A stretch of 64,000 nt of DNA from Blastococcus sp. CPCC 205250 (GCF_019799925.1 NZ_JABGCG010000015.1:1-64000); one strand, 5' to 3'. Positions 45,428 to 54,409 are shown, numbered from the stretch's first letter. Program-made: numbers and translations. The notes: a model not told the origin generated them from the letters alone.

Positions 45428-47140
45428 TCAGCGGCGGGCGGCCTTCTCGGCCTCGGCCAGCCACTCCTGGCGGGTGGCGAGGTTGGCCTGCGCCTCGGCG
45501 ATGCGCCGCGCGTCGCCCGAGGCCTCGGCCTTGGCCAGCTGCTCCTCGGCCTTGGTGACCGCCGCGCGCATCGACGTGACCATCGGGTTCTCCGGGGCGG
45601 TGCGCACCCGCCCGGAGTCCGCCGCGCCCCGCACCCGCTGCTCGACGGCCTGCATGCGGTCCTCGAGGGTGCGCATGGCCCCGCGCGGGACGTGCCCGAT
45701 CGCGTCGTAGCGCTCCTGCAGCTTGCGCAGCGCGTTCTGGGCGCCGCGGAGGTCCCGGGAGGGGTCGAGCTTCTCGGCCTCGGCCAGGATCTCCTCCTTG
45801 GCCTGCTGGTTGGCCAGCTCCTCGCTCGTGCGGGCCTTGTCCGACTCGGTCCGGGCGGCGAAGAACACGTCCTGCGCGGCGCGGAACTGCTTCCACAGGT
45901 CGTCGTCGCCGTCGCGGCCGGTGCGCGGCACCGCCTTCCAGCGGTCCATCAGCGAGCGCATCGCCGCGCTGGTCGGGCCCCACTCGGTGGACGTCGACAG
46001 CCGCTGCGCCTCGGTGATGAGCTCTTGCTTGGCCGCGCGGGCCTCGCCGCGCTGCGCGTCGAGAGAGGCGAAGTGGGCGCCGCGGCGGCGGCCGAAGCCG
46101 TCACGGGCGGCGGCGAACCGCTGCCACAGCGCCTCGTCGGTCTTGCGGTCGATGCCGCGGATGGTCTTCCACTCCTCGACGATGGCCTTGAGGCGGTCGC
46201 CCGCGGCCTTCCACGCCGTGGACTCGGCCGCGATCTGCTCGGCCTCGGCGGCCAGGGCCTCCTTGCGCGCGACCTGCGCGGCGCGGTGGGCGGCCTTCTC
46301 GGCGCGGGACTCGGCCGCTGCCGAGTCCGCCGTCTCCACCATCGCGCGCGCGCGGGCGGCCAGGCCGTCGAGGTCGCCGACGGCGGTCGCCGTGGGGATC
46401 TGCTCGGCCAGCGCCTGCGCCTTGGCCTTGATCTCGCTGGGGTTGCCGGTGTGCGCCTTGAGGCGGGCCTCGAGCAGCCCGACCTCGGTGGCGAGGTCGT
46501 CGTAGCGGCGGCCGAAGTGGGCCAGGCCCGCGGCCGGCTCGCCGGCCTGCCACGAGCCGACGGCGCGCTCGCCGTCGGCGGTGCGCACGTAGACGGTGCC
46601 GTCCTCGTCCACGCGACCCCAGGCGGTGGGGTCGGAGGCCGGAGCGGTCACCGGCCCGGCGGCGGGCTCGCCGACCGGGTGCGGGGGGAGGCCGCCCGGA
46701 GCGGGTACCCCGGCGATCGCGGCGGCCGCCTCCTCGGGGATCGGCCCCGGCGTGACCGGCTCGGTGGACAGCTCCTCGGTGGACCCCGCCTCGGTGGACT
46801 CCGCCTCGGTGGCAACCGCCTCGGCCGGGGCCCCCTCGGACGCCATCTCGGCCGGCACCGGCTCGGCCGGCACGGGTTCCGCGGCGACCTCGACCACCGG
46901 AGGCTCACCGGCCGGCTCACCGGCCGGCTCGGCCGTCGGGTCCGCCGTCGGGTCGGCCAGTCCGGCGTCCCCGGGACTCGGCGCCGCCGGGGTCCCGGCC
47001 TCCGGCGTCACGGCCTCGGACCCGGCGGGCCGGGCCTCGGGGGCGGGGGACCCGGGGGCCTCGGAACCGGTGGTCTCACCGGCCTCGTACGGCGGGGGGA
47101 CCTGCTGCGAACCGTCTACGGGGCTCTCCGTGCTCGACAC
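45428..47140 (-). CDS. DUF349 coiled-coil protein
   Basis: A 570-residue protein. The first ~190 residues are a Pro/Ala/Glu/Thr-rich disordered region with repeats (A-D-P-T-A-D-P-T-A-E-P, A-G-E-P-A-G-E-P, E-S-T-E-A-G-S-T-E). The rest has several DUF349 repeats: W-K-x-A-x-D-R-L-K-A-I-V-E-E-W-K-x-I, then W-G-P-T-S-A-A-M-R-S-L-M-D-R-W-K-A-V, each followed by D-D-x-L-W-K-Q-F-R-A-A. These form long helices. Function unknown; the position matches mycobacterial Rv2731. GTG 47140 is set by GACACT 7 nt upstream in a mirror-image promoter. Confidence 0.88.
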   Translation of the reverse strand: MSSTESPVDGSQQVPPPYEAGETTGSEAPGSPAPEARPAGSEAVTPEAGTPAAPSPGDAGLADPTADPTAEPAGEPAGEPPVVEVAAEPVPAEPVPAEMASEGAPAEAVATEAESTEAGSTEELSTEPVTPGPIPEEAAAAIAGVPAPGGLPPHPVGEPAAGPVTAPASDPTAWGRVDEDGTVYVRTADGERAVGSWQAGEPAAGLAHFGRRYDDLATEVGLLEARLKAHTGNPSEIKAKAQALAEQIPTATAVGDLDGLAARARAMVETADSAAAESRAEKAAHRAAQVARKEALAAEAEQIAAESTAWKAAGDRLKAIVEEWKTIRGIDRKTDEALWQRFAAARDGFGRRRGAHFASLDAQRGEARAAKQELITEAQRLSTSTEWGPTSAAMRSLMDRWKAVPRTGRDGDDDLWKQFRAAQDVFFAARTESDKARTSEELANQQAKEEILAEAEKLDPSRDLRGAQNALRKLQERYDAIGHVPRGAMRTLEDRMQAVEQRVRGAADSGRVRTAPENPMVTSMRAAVTKAEEQLAKAEASGDARRIAEAQANLATRQEWLAEAEKAARR

Positions 47141-47183
47141 GCACCGCAGTGTCCCACGTCGCATCGGCGACACTGCTGCCGTG
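47138..47183. promoter_or_regulatory. Mirror-image bidirectional leaderless promoter
   Basis: Only 40 bp separate the start codons of two divergent genes. Inverted repeat GCAGTGTC (47146-47153) and GACACTGC (47169-47176) supplies a GACACT -10-like element to each strand, 7 nt and 6 nt from the respective GTG. The -35 space of each promoter overlaps the other's -10. Confidence 0.6.
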
Positions 47184-47900
47184 ACGACTGAACAGGCCGG
47201 ATCCGGCGTCCCGGCCCCGGACGCGCCGCTGTCGATCGCGTTCTGCCCCTGCCCGCCGCTGCTGCTCCCGGCGGTGGAGGGCCGGGCGGCACCGGAGACG
47301 ACGGCGCTGCGCCGCGCCTGCACCGAGGCCGTCGAGACGCTGCTCGCCACCGGACCCGCCGCCGTCGTCGTCGTCGGCCCGGAGGGCGCCGGGCGCTACG
47401 GGGACGGCGACTCCGGTGACCTGCGCGGCGTCGGCGTCGACCTGCGGGTGCCGTTCTCCGGCGGCGTGCGCCCCGGGGGCCGCCGCACGCCGCCCGCGCT
47501 GACGATCGGTGCCTGGCTGCTGAGCCAGGCGGCGTACGCCGGGCTGCGGCTGGGCGTCGGTCCCGACGACCTGGGGACGGCGCTGGCCGACCTCCCCGGA
47601 CCCGTCGGGGTGCTCGCGCTCGGCGACGGCTCGGCGCGGCGCAGCGTGAAGGCGCCGGGCTACCTGGACGACGCCGCCGCCGGCTTCGACGCCTCGGTCG
47701 CGGCCGCGCTCGCCGCCGGCGACGGTGGCGCCCTCGCCGGCCTCGACGCCACGGAGGGGGAGCGGCTGCTCGCCGCGGGCGTACCGGTCTGGCGCGCCGT
47801 CGGCCGCGCGGTGGCCGGGCGCACGGTCACCGGGGAGCTGCGGTACGACGACGCCCCGTTCGGCGTGGGCTACCTGGTGGCCTCGTGGACGGCGCGGTGA
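47181..47900 (+). CDS. Rv2728c-like protein (extradiol dioxygenase B-like fold)
   Basis: A 239-residue Ala-rich protein that occupies the place of mycobacterial Rv2728c, upstream of miaA. The start I-A-F-C-P-C-P-P-L-L-L-P-A-V-E-G, and G-A-W-L-L in the middle, resemble the LigB-like class III extradiol dioxygenase group to which such proteins are often assigned, but metal-binding histidines are not apparent, so enzyme activity is doubtful. Function unknown. Its stop overlaps the miaA start by 4 bp. GTG start by leaderless geometry. Confidence 0.72.
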   Translation: MTTEQAGSGVPAPDAPLSIAFCPCPPLLLPAVEGRAAPETTALRRACTEAVETLLATGPAAVVVVGPEGAGRYGDGDSGDLRGVGVDLRVPFSGGVRPGGRRTPPALTIGAWLLSQAAYAGLRLGVGPDDLGTALADLPGPVGVLALGDGSARRSVKAPGYLDDAAAGFDASVAAALAAGDGGALAGLDATEGERLLAAGVPVWRAVGRAVAGRTVTGELRYDDAPFGVGYLVASWTAR

Positions 47901-48835
47901 CCGCTGCCGAGCCCGGAGCGGCACCCCCGGTCGTTGCCGTGGTGGGCCCCACCGCGACGGGCAAGACCGCTCTGGCCGTGGCGTTGGCGCACCGGCTCGG
48001 CGGCGAGGTGGTCAACGCCGACTCGATGCAGCTGTACCGCGGCATGGACATCGGCACCGCCAAGCCCGACCTCGCCGAGCGCGGCGGCGTCCCGCACCAC
48101 CTGCTCGACCTGTGGCACGTGCGGGAGCCGGCGTCGGTCGCGGAGTACCGGGACCGGGCCCGCGCCGAGGTGGACCGGCTCCGGGCAGCCGGCGTCGTGC
48201 CGCTGTTGGTCGGCGGCTCGGGGCTGTACGTGCGCGCCGTCCTCGACGAGCTGGACTTCCCGGGCACCGACCCCCTGGTGCGGGCCCGGCTGGAGGCCGA
48301 GCTGGCCGACGCCGGCCCCGCCGCGCTGCACGCCCGCCTGGCGGAGGTGGACCCGGCCGCGGCCGCCGCCGTCCTGCCCAGCAACGGGCGGCGGATCGTG
48401 CGCGCCCTGGAGGTCGTGGAGCTGACCGGGGCCCCGTTCCGCGCGTCGCTGCCCGAGCCCCGGCCGCACTACCCGGCCGTCGTCGTCGGCCTGGACCGCG
48501 ACCCCGCCGAGCTCGACGAGCGCATCGCCGTGCGCGTCGACCGCATGTGGGCAACCGGGTTCGTCGACGAGGTGGCGGCGCTGGCCGCCGACGGGCTGCG
48601 CGAGGGGCCGACCGCCTCGCGGGCGCTGGGGTACGCGCAGGTGCTCGCCCAGCTCGACGGCGACCTCACCCCGGGCGAGGCCCGGGAGCGCACCGTCGTC
48701 ACCACCCGGCGCTTCGTCCGCCGGCAGCGGTCGTGGTTCCGTCGCGACGGCGCCACCACCTGGTTCGACGCGGCGCGGCCCGACCTGGCCGACGCGGTGG
48801 GGGAGCTGCTCACCGCCCGTACGATCGGGGCGTGA
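47897..48835 (+). CDS. miaA: tRNA dimethylallyltransferase
   Basis: A 312-residue enzyme that transfers dimethylallyl to A37 of tRNAs reading UNN codons; MiaB then methylthiolates it. P-loop G-P-T-A-T-G-K-T (residues 17-24), D-S-M-Q-L-Y-R-G-M-D-I-G-T-A-K-P, the H-H-L-L-D segment, G-G-S-G-L-Y-V-R-A and C-terminal R-R-F-V-R-R-Q-R-S-W-F. I chose GTG 47897 for the 4-bp GTGA overlap with the previous gene; an in-frame GTG at 47885 would add four residues. dapF overlaps its end. Confidence 0.95.
   Translation: MTAAEPGAAPPVVAVVGPTATGKTALAVALAHRLGGEVVNADSMQLYRGMDIGTAKPDLAERGGVPHHLLDLWHVREPASVAEYRDRARAEVDRLRAAGVVPLLVGGSGLYVRAVLDELDFPGTDPLVRARLEAELADAGPAALHARLAEVDPAAAAAVLPSNGRRIVRALEVVELTGAPFRASLPEPRPHYPAVVVGLDRDPAELDERIAVRVDRMWATGFVDEVAALAADGLREGPTASRALGYAQVLAQLDGDLTPGEARERTVVTTRRFVRRQRSWFRRDGATTWFDAARPDLADAVGELLTARTIGA
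48820..48834 (+). promoter_or_regulatory. Leaderless promoter of dapF inside miaA
   Basis: TACGAT (48820-48825), 6 nt, GTG at 48832. It lies within the last codons of miaA, so dapF can be made both from the operon and alone. Confidence 0.55.
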
Positions 48836-49728
48836 GCGCGCGGGTGCTGGTCGGGCACGGCACGGAGAACGACTTCGTCGTCCTGCCCGACCCCGACGGG
48901 GACCGCTGGCCGGAGAGCCGGCTGGACGCCGCCCTGGTCCGCCGCCTGTGCGAACGCCGCGCCGGCCTGGGCGGGGACGGCGTCCTGCGGGTCGTGCGCA
49001 GCGTGCACGTGCCCGACGCCGCCGACGTGCTGGGCGGGGACCTCGACCGCTGCGAGTGGTTCATGGACCACCGCAACGCCGACGGGTCGCTGGCGGAGAT
49101 GTGCGGCAACGGCATCCGGCTGTTCCTGCACGTGCTGGTCACCGAGGGACTGCTCGACCGCGCCGCCTGCACCGACGGGGTGTGGATCGGCACCCGCGGC
49201 GGACCCCGCCGGGTGGGCGCCGGCGCCGACGGCGCGTACTGGGTGGACATGGGGCCGGCGCGCGAGTTCGGCCGCGGCTCCGCCGAGCTCGCCGGGCACC
49301 GGTTCGAGGGCCTGGCCGTCTCGATGGGCAACCCGCACCTGGTCTGCCTCACCGACGCCGACCTCGACGCGCTGGACCTGACCGCGCCGCCGCTCGTCGA
49401 CGCGGAGCTGTTCCCCGACGGCGTGAACGTCGAGGTCGTGACGCTCCTGCGGGCAGCCGGCGAGGGGCGCGACAACGAGGGCACGGACGCGCACATCCGG
49501 CTGCGCGTGCACGAGCGCGGCGTGGGGGAGACCCGGTCGTGCGGCACCGGGGCCTGCGCCGCGGCCTACGCCGCGCTCGCGGCCGGCGGCACGACCGCCG
49601 GGACCGTCGTGGTCGACGTCCCCGGCGGCCGGCTCACGGTGGACGTCGGACCGGACACGACCGTGCTGCGCGGCCCGGCCGTCGTCGTCGCCGCCGGTGA
49701 GCTCACCCGGGAGTGGCTCGGCGGGTAG
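48832..49728 (+). CDS. dapF: Diaminopimelate epimerase
   Basis: A 298-residue cofactor-free epimerase converting LL- to meso-diaminopimelate for lysine and peptidoglycan. Both catalytic cysteines are seen: Cys91 in E-M-C-G-N-G-I-R and Cys237 in R-S-C-G-T-G-A-C-A. Start H-G-T-E-N-D-F-V-V-L is the substrate-binding strand. Overlaps miaA by 4 bp, the order kept in mycobacteria (miaA-dapF-hflX). Confidence 0.96.
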   Translation: MSARVLVGHGTENDFVVLPDPDGDRWPESRLDAALVRRLCERRAGLGGDGVLRVVRSVHVPDAADVLGGDLDRCEWFMDHRNADGSLAEMCGNGIRLFLHVLVTEGLLDRAACTDGVWIGTRGGPRRVGAGADGAYWVDMGPAREFGRGSAELAGHRFEGLAVSMGNPHLVCLTDADLDALDLTAPPLVDAELFPDGVNVEVVTLLRAAGEGRDNEGTDAHIRLRVHERGVGETRSCGTGACAAAYAALAAGGTTAGTVVVDVPGGRLTVDVGPDTTVLRGPAVVVAAGELTREWLGG

Positions 49729-49797
49729 CCCTGCACGGGGCGGCACGGGGCGGCCTCGGTGCGGCGCCGTCGCGGCCCCCGGGGCGCCGCCCGGTCG

Positions 49798-50001
49798 TCA
49801 GGGGCGGTCGGGGGTGTCGGCCCGGGTCTCCGGCTCGTCGGTGGGGGCCTCCGGTTTGTCGCCGGGCCCCACGTTGCCGGTACCGCGCGGCCTCCCCTGC
49901 CCGGTGTCCTGGTCCGCGCCCCCGAACGGGTTGCGCGGCACGTCCAGCCCGGCCGGGTCGCGGCCCGGGTCCTCCATGTCGGCGTCGCTGCTGGTGCTCA
50001 C
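49798..50001 (-). CDS. Small disordered hypothetical protein (67 aa)
   Basis: A 67-residue ORF, rich in Asp, Pro, Gly and Thr, with no hydrophobic core: D-P-A-G-L-D-V-P-R-N-P-F-G-G in the middle, then a repeat-like acidic tail. A good GAGGGAG site lies six nt before the GTG start, which is the main reason to call it. No family recognised. Not near any terminator. Could be spurious. Confidence 0.45.
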   Translation of the reverse strand: MSTSSDADMEDPGRDPAGLDVPRNPFGGADQDTGQGRPRGTGNVGPGDKPEAPTDEPETRADTPDRP

Positions 50002-50165
50002 GGCTGCTCCCTCGTCGTCGACGTCCCCTGCTGGTGTCCTGACGGCCCTACCCCGCGCCGGGCGGGATGCATGCGGCCCGCCGCGGTGTTGTACGAGGCG
50101 ATGACACGAGCAGCAGCAGCCCGGACCGCAGACACAACTCAGATGCCCCGCCGCGAGGGGCATGT

Positions 50166-50181
50166 CACGCTGGACTCGATG
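50166..50181 (+). promoter_or_regulatory. Possible leaderless promoter of hflX
   Basis: CACGCT (50166-50171), 7 nt, ATG at 50179. Weak match; it supports the shorter start. Confidence 0.35.
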
Positions 50182-51681
50182 ACGACCGCACAGAACCGCG
50201 CCGTGCTCGCCGATGCGCAGGACCGCGCCGAGCGTGCGGCGGGGTCGACCCCGTCCACGCAGGACGCCGTGCGCCCCGCGCCGGCCGGCCAGTGGGACCA
50301 GCCCGACGAGACCACCGGCAGCTACGACCTCGAGCAGCGCGGAGCCCTGCGCCGTGTCGCCGGGCTGTCCACCGAGCTCGCCGACGTCACCGAGGTCGAG
50401 TACCGCCAGCTGCGCCTCGAGCGCGTCGTGCTGGTCGGTGTGTGGACCGAGGGCACGCAGGCCGACGCCGACCGCTCCCTGACCGAGCTCGCCGCACTGG
50501 CCGAGACCGCCGGCTCCGAGGTGCTCGAGGCGGTCAGCCAGCGGCGCCAGACCCCCGACGCCGGTACCTACGTCGGCTCGGGCAAGGCCAACGAGATCCG
50601 CGACATCGTGGCCGCGACCGGCGCGGACACGGTCATCTGCGACGGCGAGCTGACCCCCGGCCAGCTCAACGCGCTGGAGAAGATCCTCAAGGTCAAGGTC
50701 GTCGACCGGACGGCGCTGATCCTGGACATCTTCGCCCAGCACGCCAGCAGCCGGGAGGGCAAGGCCCAGGTCGAGCTGGCGCAGATGCAGTACATGCTCC
50801 CGCGGCTGCGCGGCTGGGGTGAGTCGCTGTCCCGGCAGGCCGGTGGCCGGGTCGCCGGTGGTGGCGGCATCGGTACCCGTGGCCCGGGTGAGACGAAGAT
50901 CGAGACCGACCGCCGGCGCATCCGTGCTCGGATGAGCAAGCTGCGCCGCGAGATCGCCGGCATGGCGACGGCGCGGGCGACCCAGCGGTCCAGCCGCGGT
51001 CGCAACGCCGTGCCCAGCGTGGCGATCGCCGGGTACACCAACGCCGGCAAGTCCAGCCTGCTGAACCGGCTCACCGGCGCGGGCGTGCTCGTCGAGAACG
51101 CCCTGTTCGCCACCCTGGACCCGACGGTGCGCCGGGCCGAGTCGCCCGACGGCCGCGAGTACACGCTCACCGACACCGTCGGCTTCGTGCGGCACCTGCC
51201 GCACCAGCTGGTCGACGCCTTCCGTTCGACGCTGGAGGAGGTGGCCGCCGCCGACCTGCTGCTGCACGTCGTCGACGGCTCCGACCCCGACCCGCTCGGC
51301 CAGATCGACGCCGTCCACGTCGTGCTCCAGGAGATCGACGCCTCGTCGGTGCCCGAGCTCATCGTGGTCAACAAGGTCGACGCGATGAGCGAGGAGGACG
51401 TCCTCACCCTCCGCCAGGCGCTGCCCGGCGCGGTGTGGGTCTCGGCGCGCACGGGGGAGGGCATCGAGCGGCTGCAGGAGATCGTGGCCGGCCGGCTGCC
51501 GCACCCGGAGACGGAGGTCGACGTCCTGGTGCCCTACGACCGGGGCGACCTGGTCGCCCGCGTGCACCGGGACGGCGAGGTCCTCAGCGAGAGCCACGAG
51601 TCCGCCGGCACGCGGCTGAACGCCCGGGTCGACGGCGCCCTCGCCGCCGCCCTGGAGGAGTTCGGGACACCGGTCGCCTGA
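50179..51681 (+). CDS. hflX: GTPase HflX
   Basis: A 500-residue ribosome-associated GTPase that splits stalled or stressed 70S ribosomes. HflX domain: R-R-V-A-G-L-S-T-E-L, then Y-V-G-S-G-K-A-N-E-I, D-G-E-L-T-P-G-Q-L-N-A-L-E, and G-P-G-E-T-K-I-E-T-D-R-R-R-I. G domain: G1 G-Y-T-N-A-G-K-S-S (~284-292), G3 D-T-V-G-F-V, G4 N-K-V-D. Very close to mycobacterial HflX. ATG 50179 is used; an upstream ATG 50101 would give 526 residues. Confidence 0.94.
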   Translation: MTTAQNRAVLADAQDRAERAAGSTPSTQDAVRPAPAGQWDQPDETTGSYDLEQRGALRRVAGLSTELADVTEVEYRQLRLERVVLVGVWTEGTQADADRSLTELAALAETAGSEVLEAVSQRRQTPDAGTYVGSGKANEIRDIVAATGADTVICDGELTPGQLNALEKILKVKVVDRTALILDIFAQHASSREGKAQVELAQMQYMLPRLRGWGESLSRQAGGRVAGGGGIGTRGPGETKIETDRRRIRARMSKLRREIAGMATARATQRSSRGRNAVPSVAIAGYTNAGKSSLLNRLTGAGVLVENALFATLDPTVRRAESPDGREYTLTDTVGFVRHLPHQLVDAFRSTLEEVAAADLLLHVVDGSDPDPLGQIDAVHVVLQEIDASSVPELIVVNKVDAMSEEDVLTLRQALPGAVWVSARTGEGIERLQEIVAGRLPHPETEVDVLVPYDRGDLVARVHRDGEVLSESHESAGTRLNARVDGALAAALEEFGTPVA

Positions 51682-51735
51682 CCGCCGCCCGAACGCGTTC
51701 CGGTCGGTCGAGGTCACGACTCGGTCACGGCCCGG

Positions 51736-51750
51736 TACCGTGAGCCGGTG
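51736..51750 (+). promoter_or_regulatory. Leaderless promoter of PAP2 gene
   Basis: TACCGT (51736-51741), 6 nt, GTG at 51748. Confidence 0.6.
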
Positions 51751-52494
51751 ACCAGCGGCGTGGTGGGACGGTCGCCGGGACCCCGGACCACCGGGAGGCC
51801 GGCGCCGGAGCACCCGCCGGTGGTGTCGGCCGGCCGGCCGGCGTGGTGGGCGCTGGCGCTGGCGCTCGTCGTCGGGCTCGTGCTCACCGTCGACCTGCTC
51901 GCCCGCGGCCTCACCCAGACCGTCGACGGGTGGGTCTCCGACACCGTGGGCGGCTGGGGGCTGCGGGACACCGGCGCCTACGACCCGCTGTACTGGGTGA
52001 CCCAGATCGGTGGCCGCGGCACCGTGCTCGTCGTGCTGCTCTGCCTTGTCGGGTGGCTGGGCTGGCGGCAGCGCACCCTGCGGCCGCTGCTGCGCGTCCT
52101 CACCGCGCTGGTGCTGCTGACCGTCGCGGTCTACGGCTTGAAGTACGCGATCGGGCGCACGGCGCCCGGTCACGGCGGCGACCTGTTGCACCACCCCGAC
52201 GGACAGTCGTTCCCCTCCGGGCACCTGGCCAACGCGGTGCTGCTCTGGGGGGTGGCCCGCTGGCAGGCCGTCCAGTACGGCATGCCACCCTGGGCCCAGC
52301 GCCTGTTCTGGGGGCTGGCGGTGGTCGGACCCGTGCTGTGCACCCTCGCCATGCTCATGCTGGACTTCCACTGGCTCAGCGACGCCGTCGTGGGCGCCGC
52401 CGTGGGCGTGCTGCTGTTGGGCGTGGTTCACGCGCTGGACGCACTCGTGCTGTCACGCTGGGTGGGTGCGCGCGCAGGCCCGTTGTTGTCGTGA
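51748..52494 (+). CDS. PAP2 family membrane phosphatase
   Basis: A 248-residue integral-membrane phosphatase with about six helices. The three PAP2 motifs are present: K-Y-A-I-G-R-T-A-P, F-P-S-G-H, and M-L-D-F-H-W-L-S-D with the catalytic His and Asp. Such enzymes act on lipid phosphates (phosphatidate, undecaprenyl or phosphatidylglycerol phosphate). With pgsA in the window, PGP phosphatase is one option, but substrate cannot be told. The N-terminal ~30 residues are Pro/Gly-rich. Confidence 0.88.
   Translation: MTSGVVGRSPGPRTTGRPAPEHPPVVSAGRPAWWALALALVVGLVLTVDLLARGLTQTVDGWVSDTVGGWGLRDTGAYDPLYWVTQIGGRGTVLVVLLCLVGWLGWRQRTLRPLLRVLTALVLLTVAVYGLKYAIGRTAPGHGGDLLHHPDGQSFPSGHLANAVLLWGVARWQAVQYGMPPWAQRLFWGLAVVGPVLCTLAMLMLDFHWLSDAVVGAAVGVLLLGVVHALDALVLSRWVGARAGPLLS
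52454..52468 (+). promoter_or_regulatory. Possible leaderless promoter of the propeller gene
   Basis: CACGCT (52454-52459), 6 nt, GTG at 52466, inside the end of the PAP2 gene. Weak hexamer. Confidence 0.35.
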
Positions 52495-53545
52495 CCGCGC
52501 AAGGGCGGCGCGGCGGCTGATCGGTGTCGCCGCCCTGACCCTCGTCCCCCTCGCCGCCCCCGGAGCTGCGAGCGCCGAGGAGGCCCCGCCCGCGACCGTG
52601 CAGTGCGAGATCACCGATCCCGGGCTGCCCGAGCTGTCCGGGCTGGTGGTCGGCGCCGACGGCACCATGCTGGCGATCAACGACGGCGGCGACCAGGTCG
52701 CCGTCCACGTCGTCGACGCCGGCTGCCAGGTCACCGGCGTGCACACCGCGGACGTCGACCCCTACGACCCCGAGGACCTCGCCGTGGGCTCGGACGGGAC
52801 GCTGTGGCTGGCCGACACCGGCGACAACAACGCCGCGCGCGAGACGGTCGCGCTGATCGCCCTGCGGCCGGACGGCAGCACCACCGTCTACCGGCTCACC
52901 TACCCGGACGGGGCGCGCGACGCCGAGGCGCTGCTGCTCGCCCCCGACGGCACGCCCTACCTGGTGACCAAGGAAGTGCTGGGCTCCAGCGACGTGTTCC
53001 GGCCGGTCGCCGCGCTGGAGGCGGCGGGGACCGTCGGCTTGGTGGAGGTGGGGTCGGTGGACCTCACGCTCACCGGGACGCCCGGCGGGCCCGTGGGCCG
53101 GGCCGGGCAACTGCTCGTGACCGGTGGCGCCGTCGCCGCGGACGGCCACGCGCTGGCGCTGCGGACCTACACCGACGCCTACGTGTGGCCGCTGGCCGGC
53201 TCGGACGTCGCCGCCGCTCTCGCCGCGGAGCCGGTGCGCATCGCGCTGCCGGACTCCCCGCAGGGCGAGGCGATCAGCTTCTCGGCCGACGGGGCGTCGC
53301 TCGTCGTGGCCAGCGAGGGGCTGCCGAGCGCCGTGACCGTCGTCCCGGTGCCGACGGGGACCGTCCCGGCCGGCGCCACGGGCGCGCCCGACGGCTCGCT
53401 CACCGACGTCCTCACCGAGACCGAGGAGGGCGTCTCCCCGGTGACCGCGGGGGTGATGGCGGCGGTCGTCGCCACCGTGGTCCTCTGGCTGCTCGGCCGG
53501 GCGCGCCGGCGCGGCTCGCCGCCGGGCGGGACACCCCGCACCTGA
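52466..53545 (+). CDS. Secreted, membrane-anchored beta-propeller protein
   Basis: A 359-residue exported protein. The signal peptide is Arg-rich then hydrophobic, with A-S-A cleavage near residue 37. The body has propeller-like repeats: E-L-S-G-L-V-V-G-A-D-G, Y-D-P-E-D-L-A-V-G-S-D-G-T-L-W-L-A-D-T-G-D-N and D-A-E-A-L-L-L-A-P-D-G. A C-terminal helix (~324-342) is followed by R-A-R-R-R-G, anchoring it. The D-x-E-D/E-A-L pattern suggests an esterase-like/SdiA-regulated-type propeller, function unknown. It overlaps the PAP2 gene by 29 bp in another frame. Confidence 0.72.
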   Translation: MRAQARCCRDRARAARRLIGVAALTLVPLAAPGAASAEEAPPATVQCEITDPGLPELSGLVVGADGTMLAINDGGDQVAVHVVDAGCQVTGVHTADVDPYDPEDLAVGSDGTLWLADTGDNNAARETVALIALRPDGSTTVYRLTYPDGARDAEALLLAPDGTPYLVTKEVLGSSDVFRPVAALEAAGTVGLVEVGSVDLTLTGTPGGPVGRAGQLLVTGGAVAADGHALALRTYTDAYVWPLAGSDVAAALAAEPVRIALPDSPQGEAISFSADGASLVVASEGLPSAVTVVPVPTGTVPAGATGAPDGSLTDVLTETEEGVSPVTAGVMAAVVATVVLWLLGRARRRGSPPGGTPRT

Positions 53546-53552
53546 CCGCGCG

Positions 53553-53573
53553 GCGGCACGGCGCCGGTGCCGC
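53553..53573. terminator. Hairpin between convergent propeller and lexA genes
   Basis: GCGGCAC (53553-53559) pairs with GTGCCGC (53567-53573), 7-nt loop. Short stem. Confidence 0.45.
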
Positions 53574-53632
53574 TGCGTACCCGGCCGGATCCGCCTCGGC
53601 AGGCCGACCCGGCCGGGGCCGGCCGTGCGCCG

Positions 53633-54409
53633 TCAGACCCGGCGCAGCACCGTGACCACGCGGCCGAGCACCGTCGCGTCGTCACCCGGGATGGGCTCGT
53701 AGGCGGGGTTGTGCGGCATCAGCCACACGTGCCCGTCCTTGCGCTTGTAGGTCTTCACGGTCGCTTCGCCGTCGATCATCGCGGCCACGATCTCGCCGTT
53801 CTCGGCGGTGGGCTGCTGACGCACGACGACCCAGTCGCCGTCGCAGATCGCGGCCTCGACCATCGAGTCACCGGTGACCTTGAGCATGAACAGCGTCCCC
53901 TCGCCGACCAGCTCACGGGGGAGCGGGAAGACGTCCTCGACCGCCTGCTCCGCCAGCACCGGGCCACCGGCGGCGATCCGGCCGACCAGCGGCACGTACG
54001 TCGGGGCGGGGCTCATGGTGTCGTCGGCGACCGGCGGCGGCGGGGCGGTGGCGCCGGCCGCGGCGATCTCGCCGGGCAGCCGGACGTCGAGGGCGCGCGG
54101 CCGGTTGGGGTCCCGCCGCAGCCAGCCCTTCTTCTGCAGGACCGACAGCTGGTGGGCGACCGACGACGCCGACGAGAGGCCGACGGCCTCCCCGATCTCG
54201 CGTACCGAGGGCGGGTAGCCCCGGCGGTCGATGGAGTCGCGGATGACCTCCAGCACGCGACGCTGCCGCTGGGTGAGGCCGTCCCCGGCCTCGCCGCGGT
54301 CGGGGAAGGTGCGGACCTCCCCGACCGGGTCGGGCGCCGTGCCCGCTGCCGTGCCGCCTCCGCGGCGTGACCCGCCGCGTCCCCCCGACGTCCCGCTCGT
54401 GCCCGCCAC
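53633..54409 (-). CDS. lexA: SOS repressor LexA
   Basis: A 258-residue repressor-protease. After a ~40-residue Gly/Arg-rich extension, the winged helix reads P-P-S-V-R-E-I-G-E-A-V-G-L-S-S-A-S-S-V-A-H-Q-L. The cleavage site is Ala147-Gly148 in R-I-A-A-G-G-P, and the dyad is Ser182 (G-D-S-M-V-E) and Lys219 (A-T-V-K-T-Y). GTG 54409 has GGAGGAGA directly upstream. It represses itself, recA and probably the divergent LysM gene through boxes described here. Confidence 0.96.
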   Translation of the reverse strand: MAGTSGTSGGRGGSRRGGGTAAGTAPDPVGEVRTFPDRGEAGDGLTQRQRRVLEVIRDSIDRRGYPPSVREIGEAVGLSSASSVAHQLSVLQKKGWLRRDPNRPRALDVRLPGEIAAAGATAPPPPVADDTMSPAPTYVPLVGRIAAGGPVLAEQAVEDVFPLPRELVGEGTLFMLKVTGDSMVEAAICDGDWVVVRQQPTAENGEIVAAMIDGEATVKTYKRKDGHVWLMPHNPAYEPIPGDDATVLGRVVTVLRRV

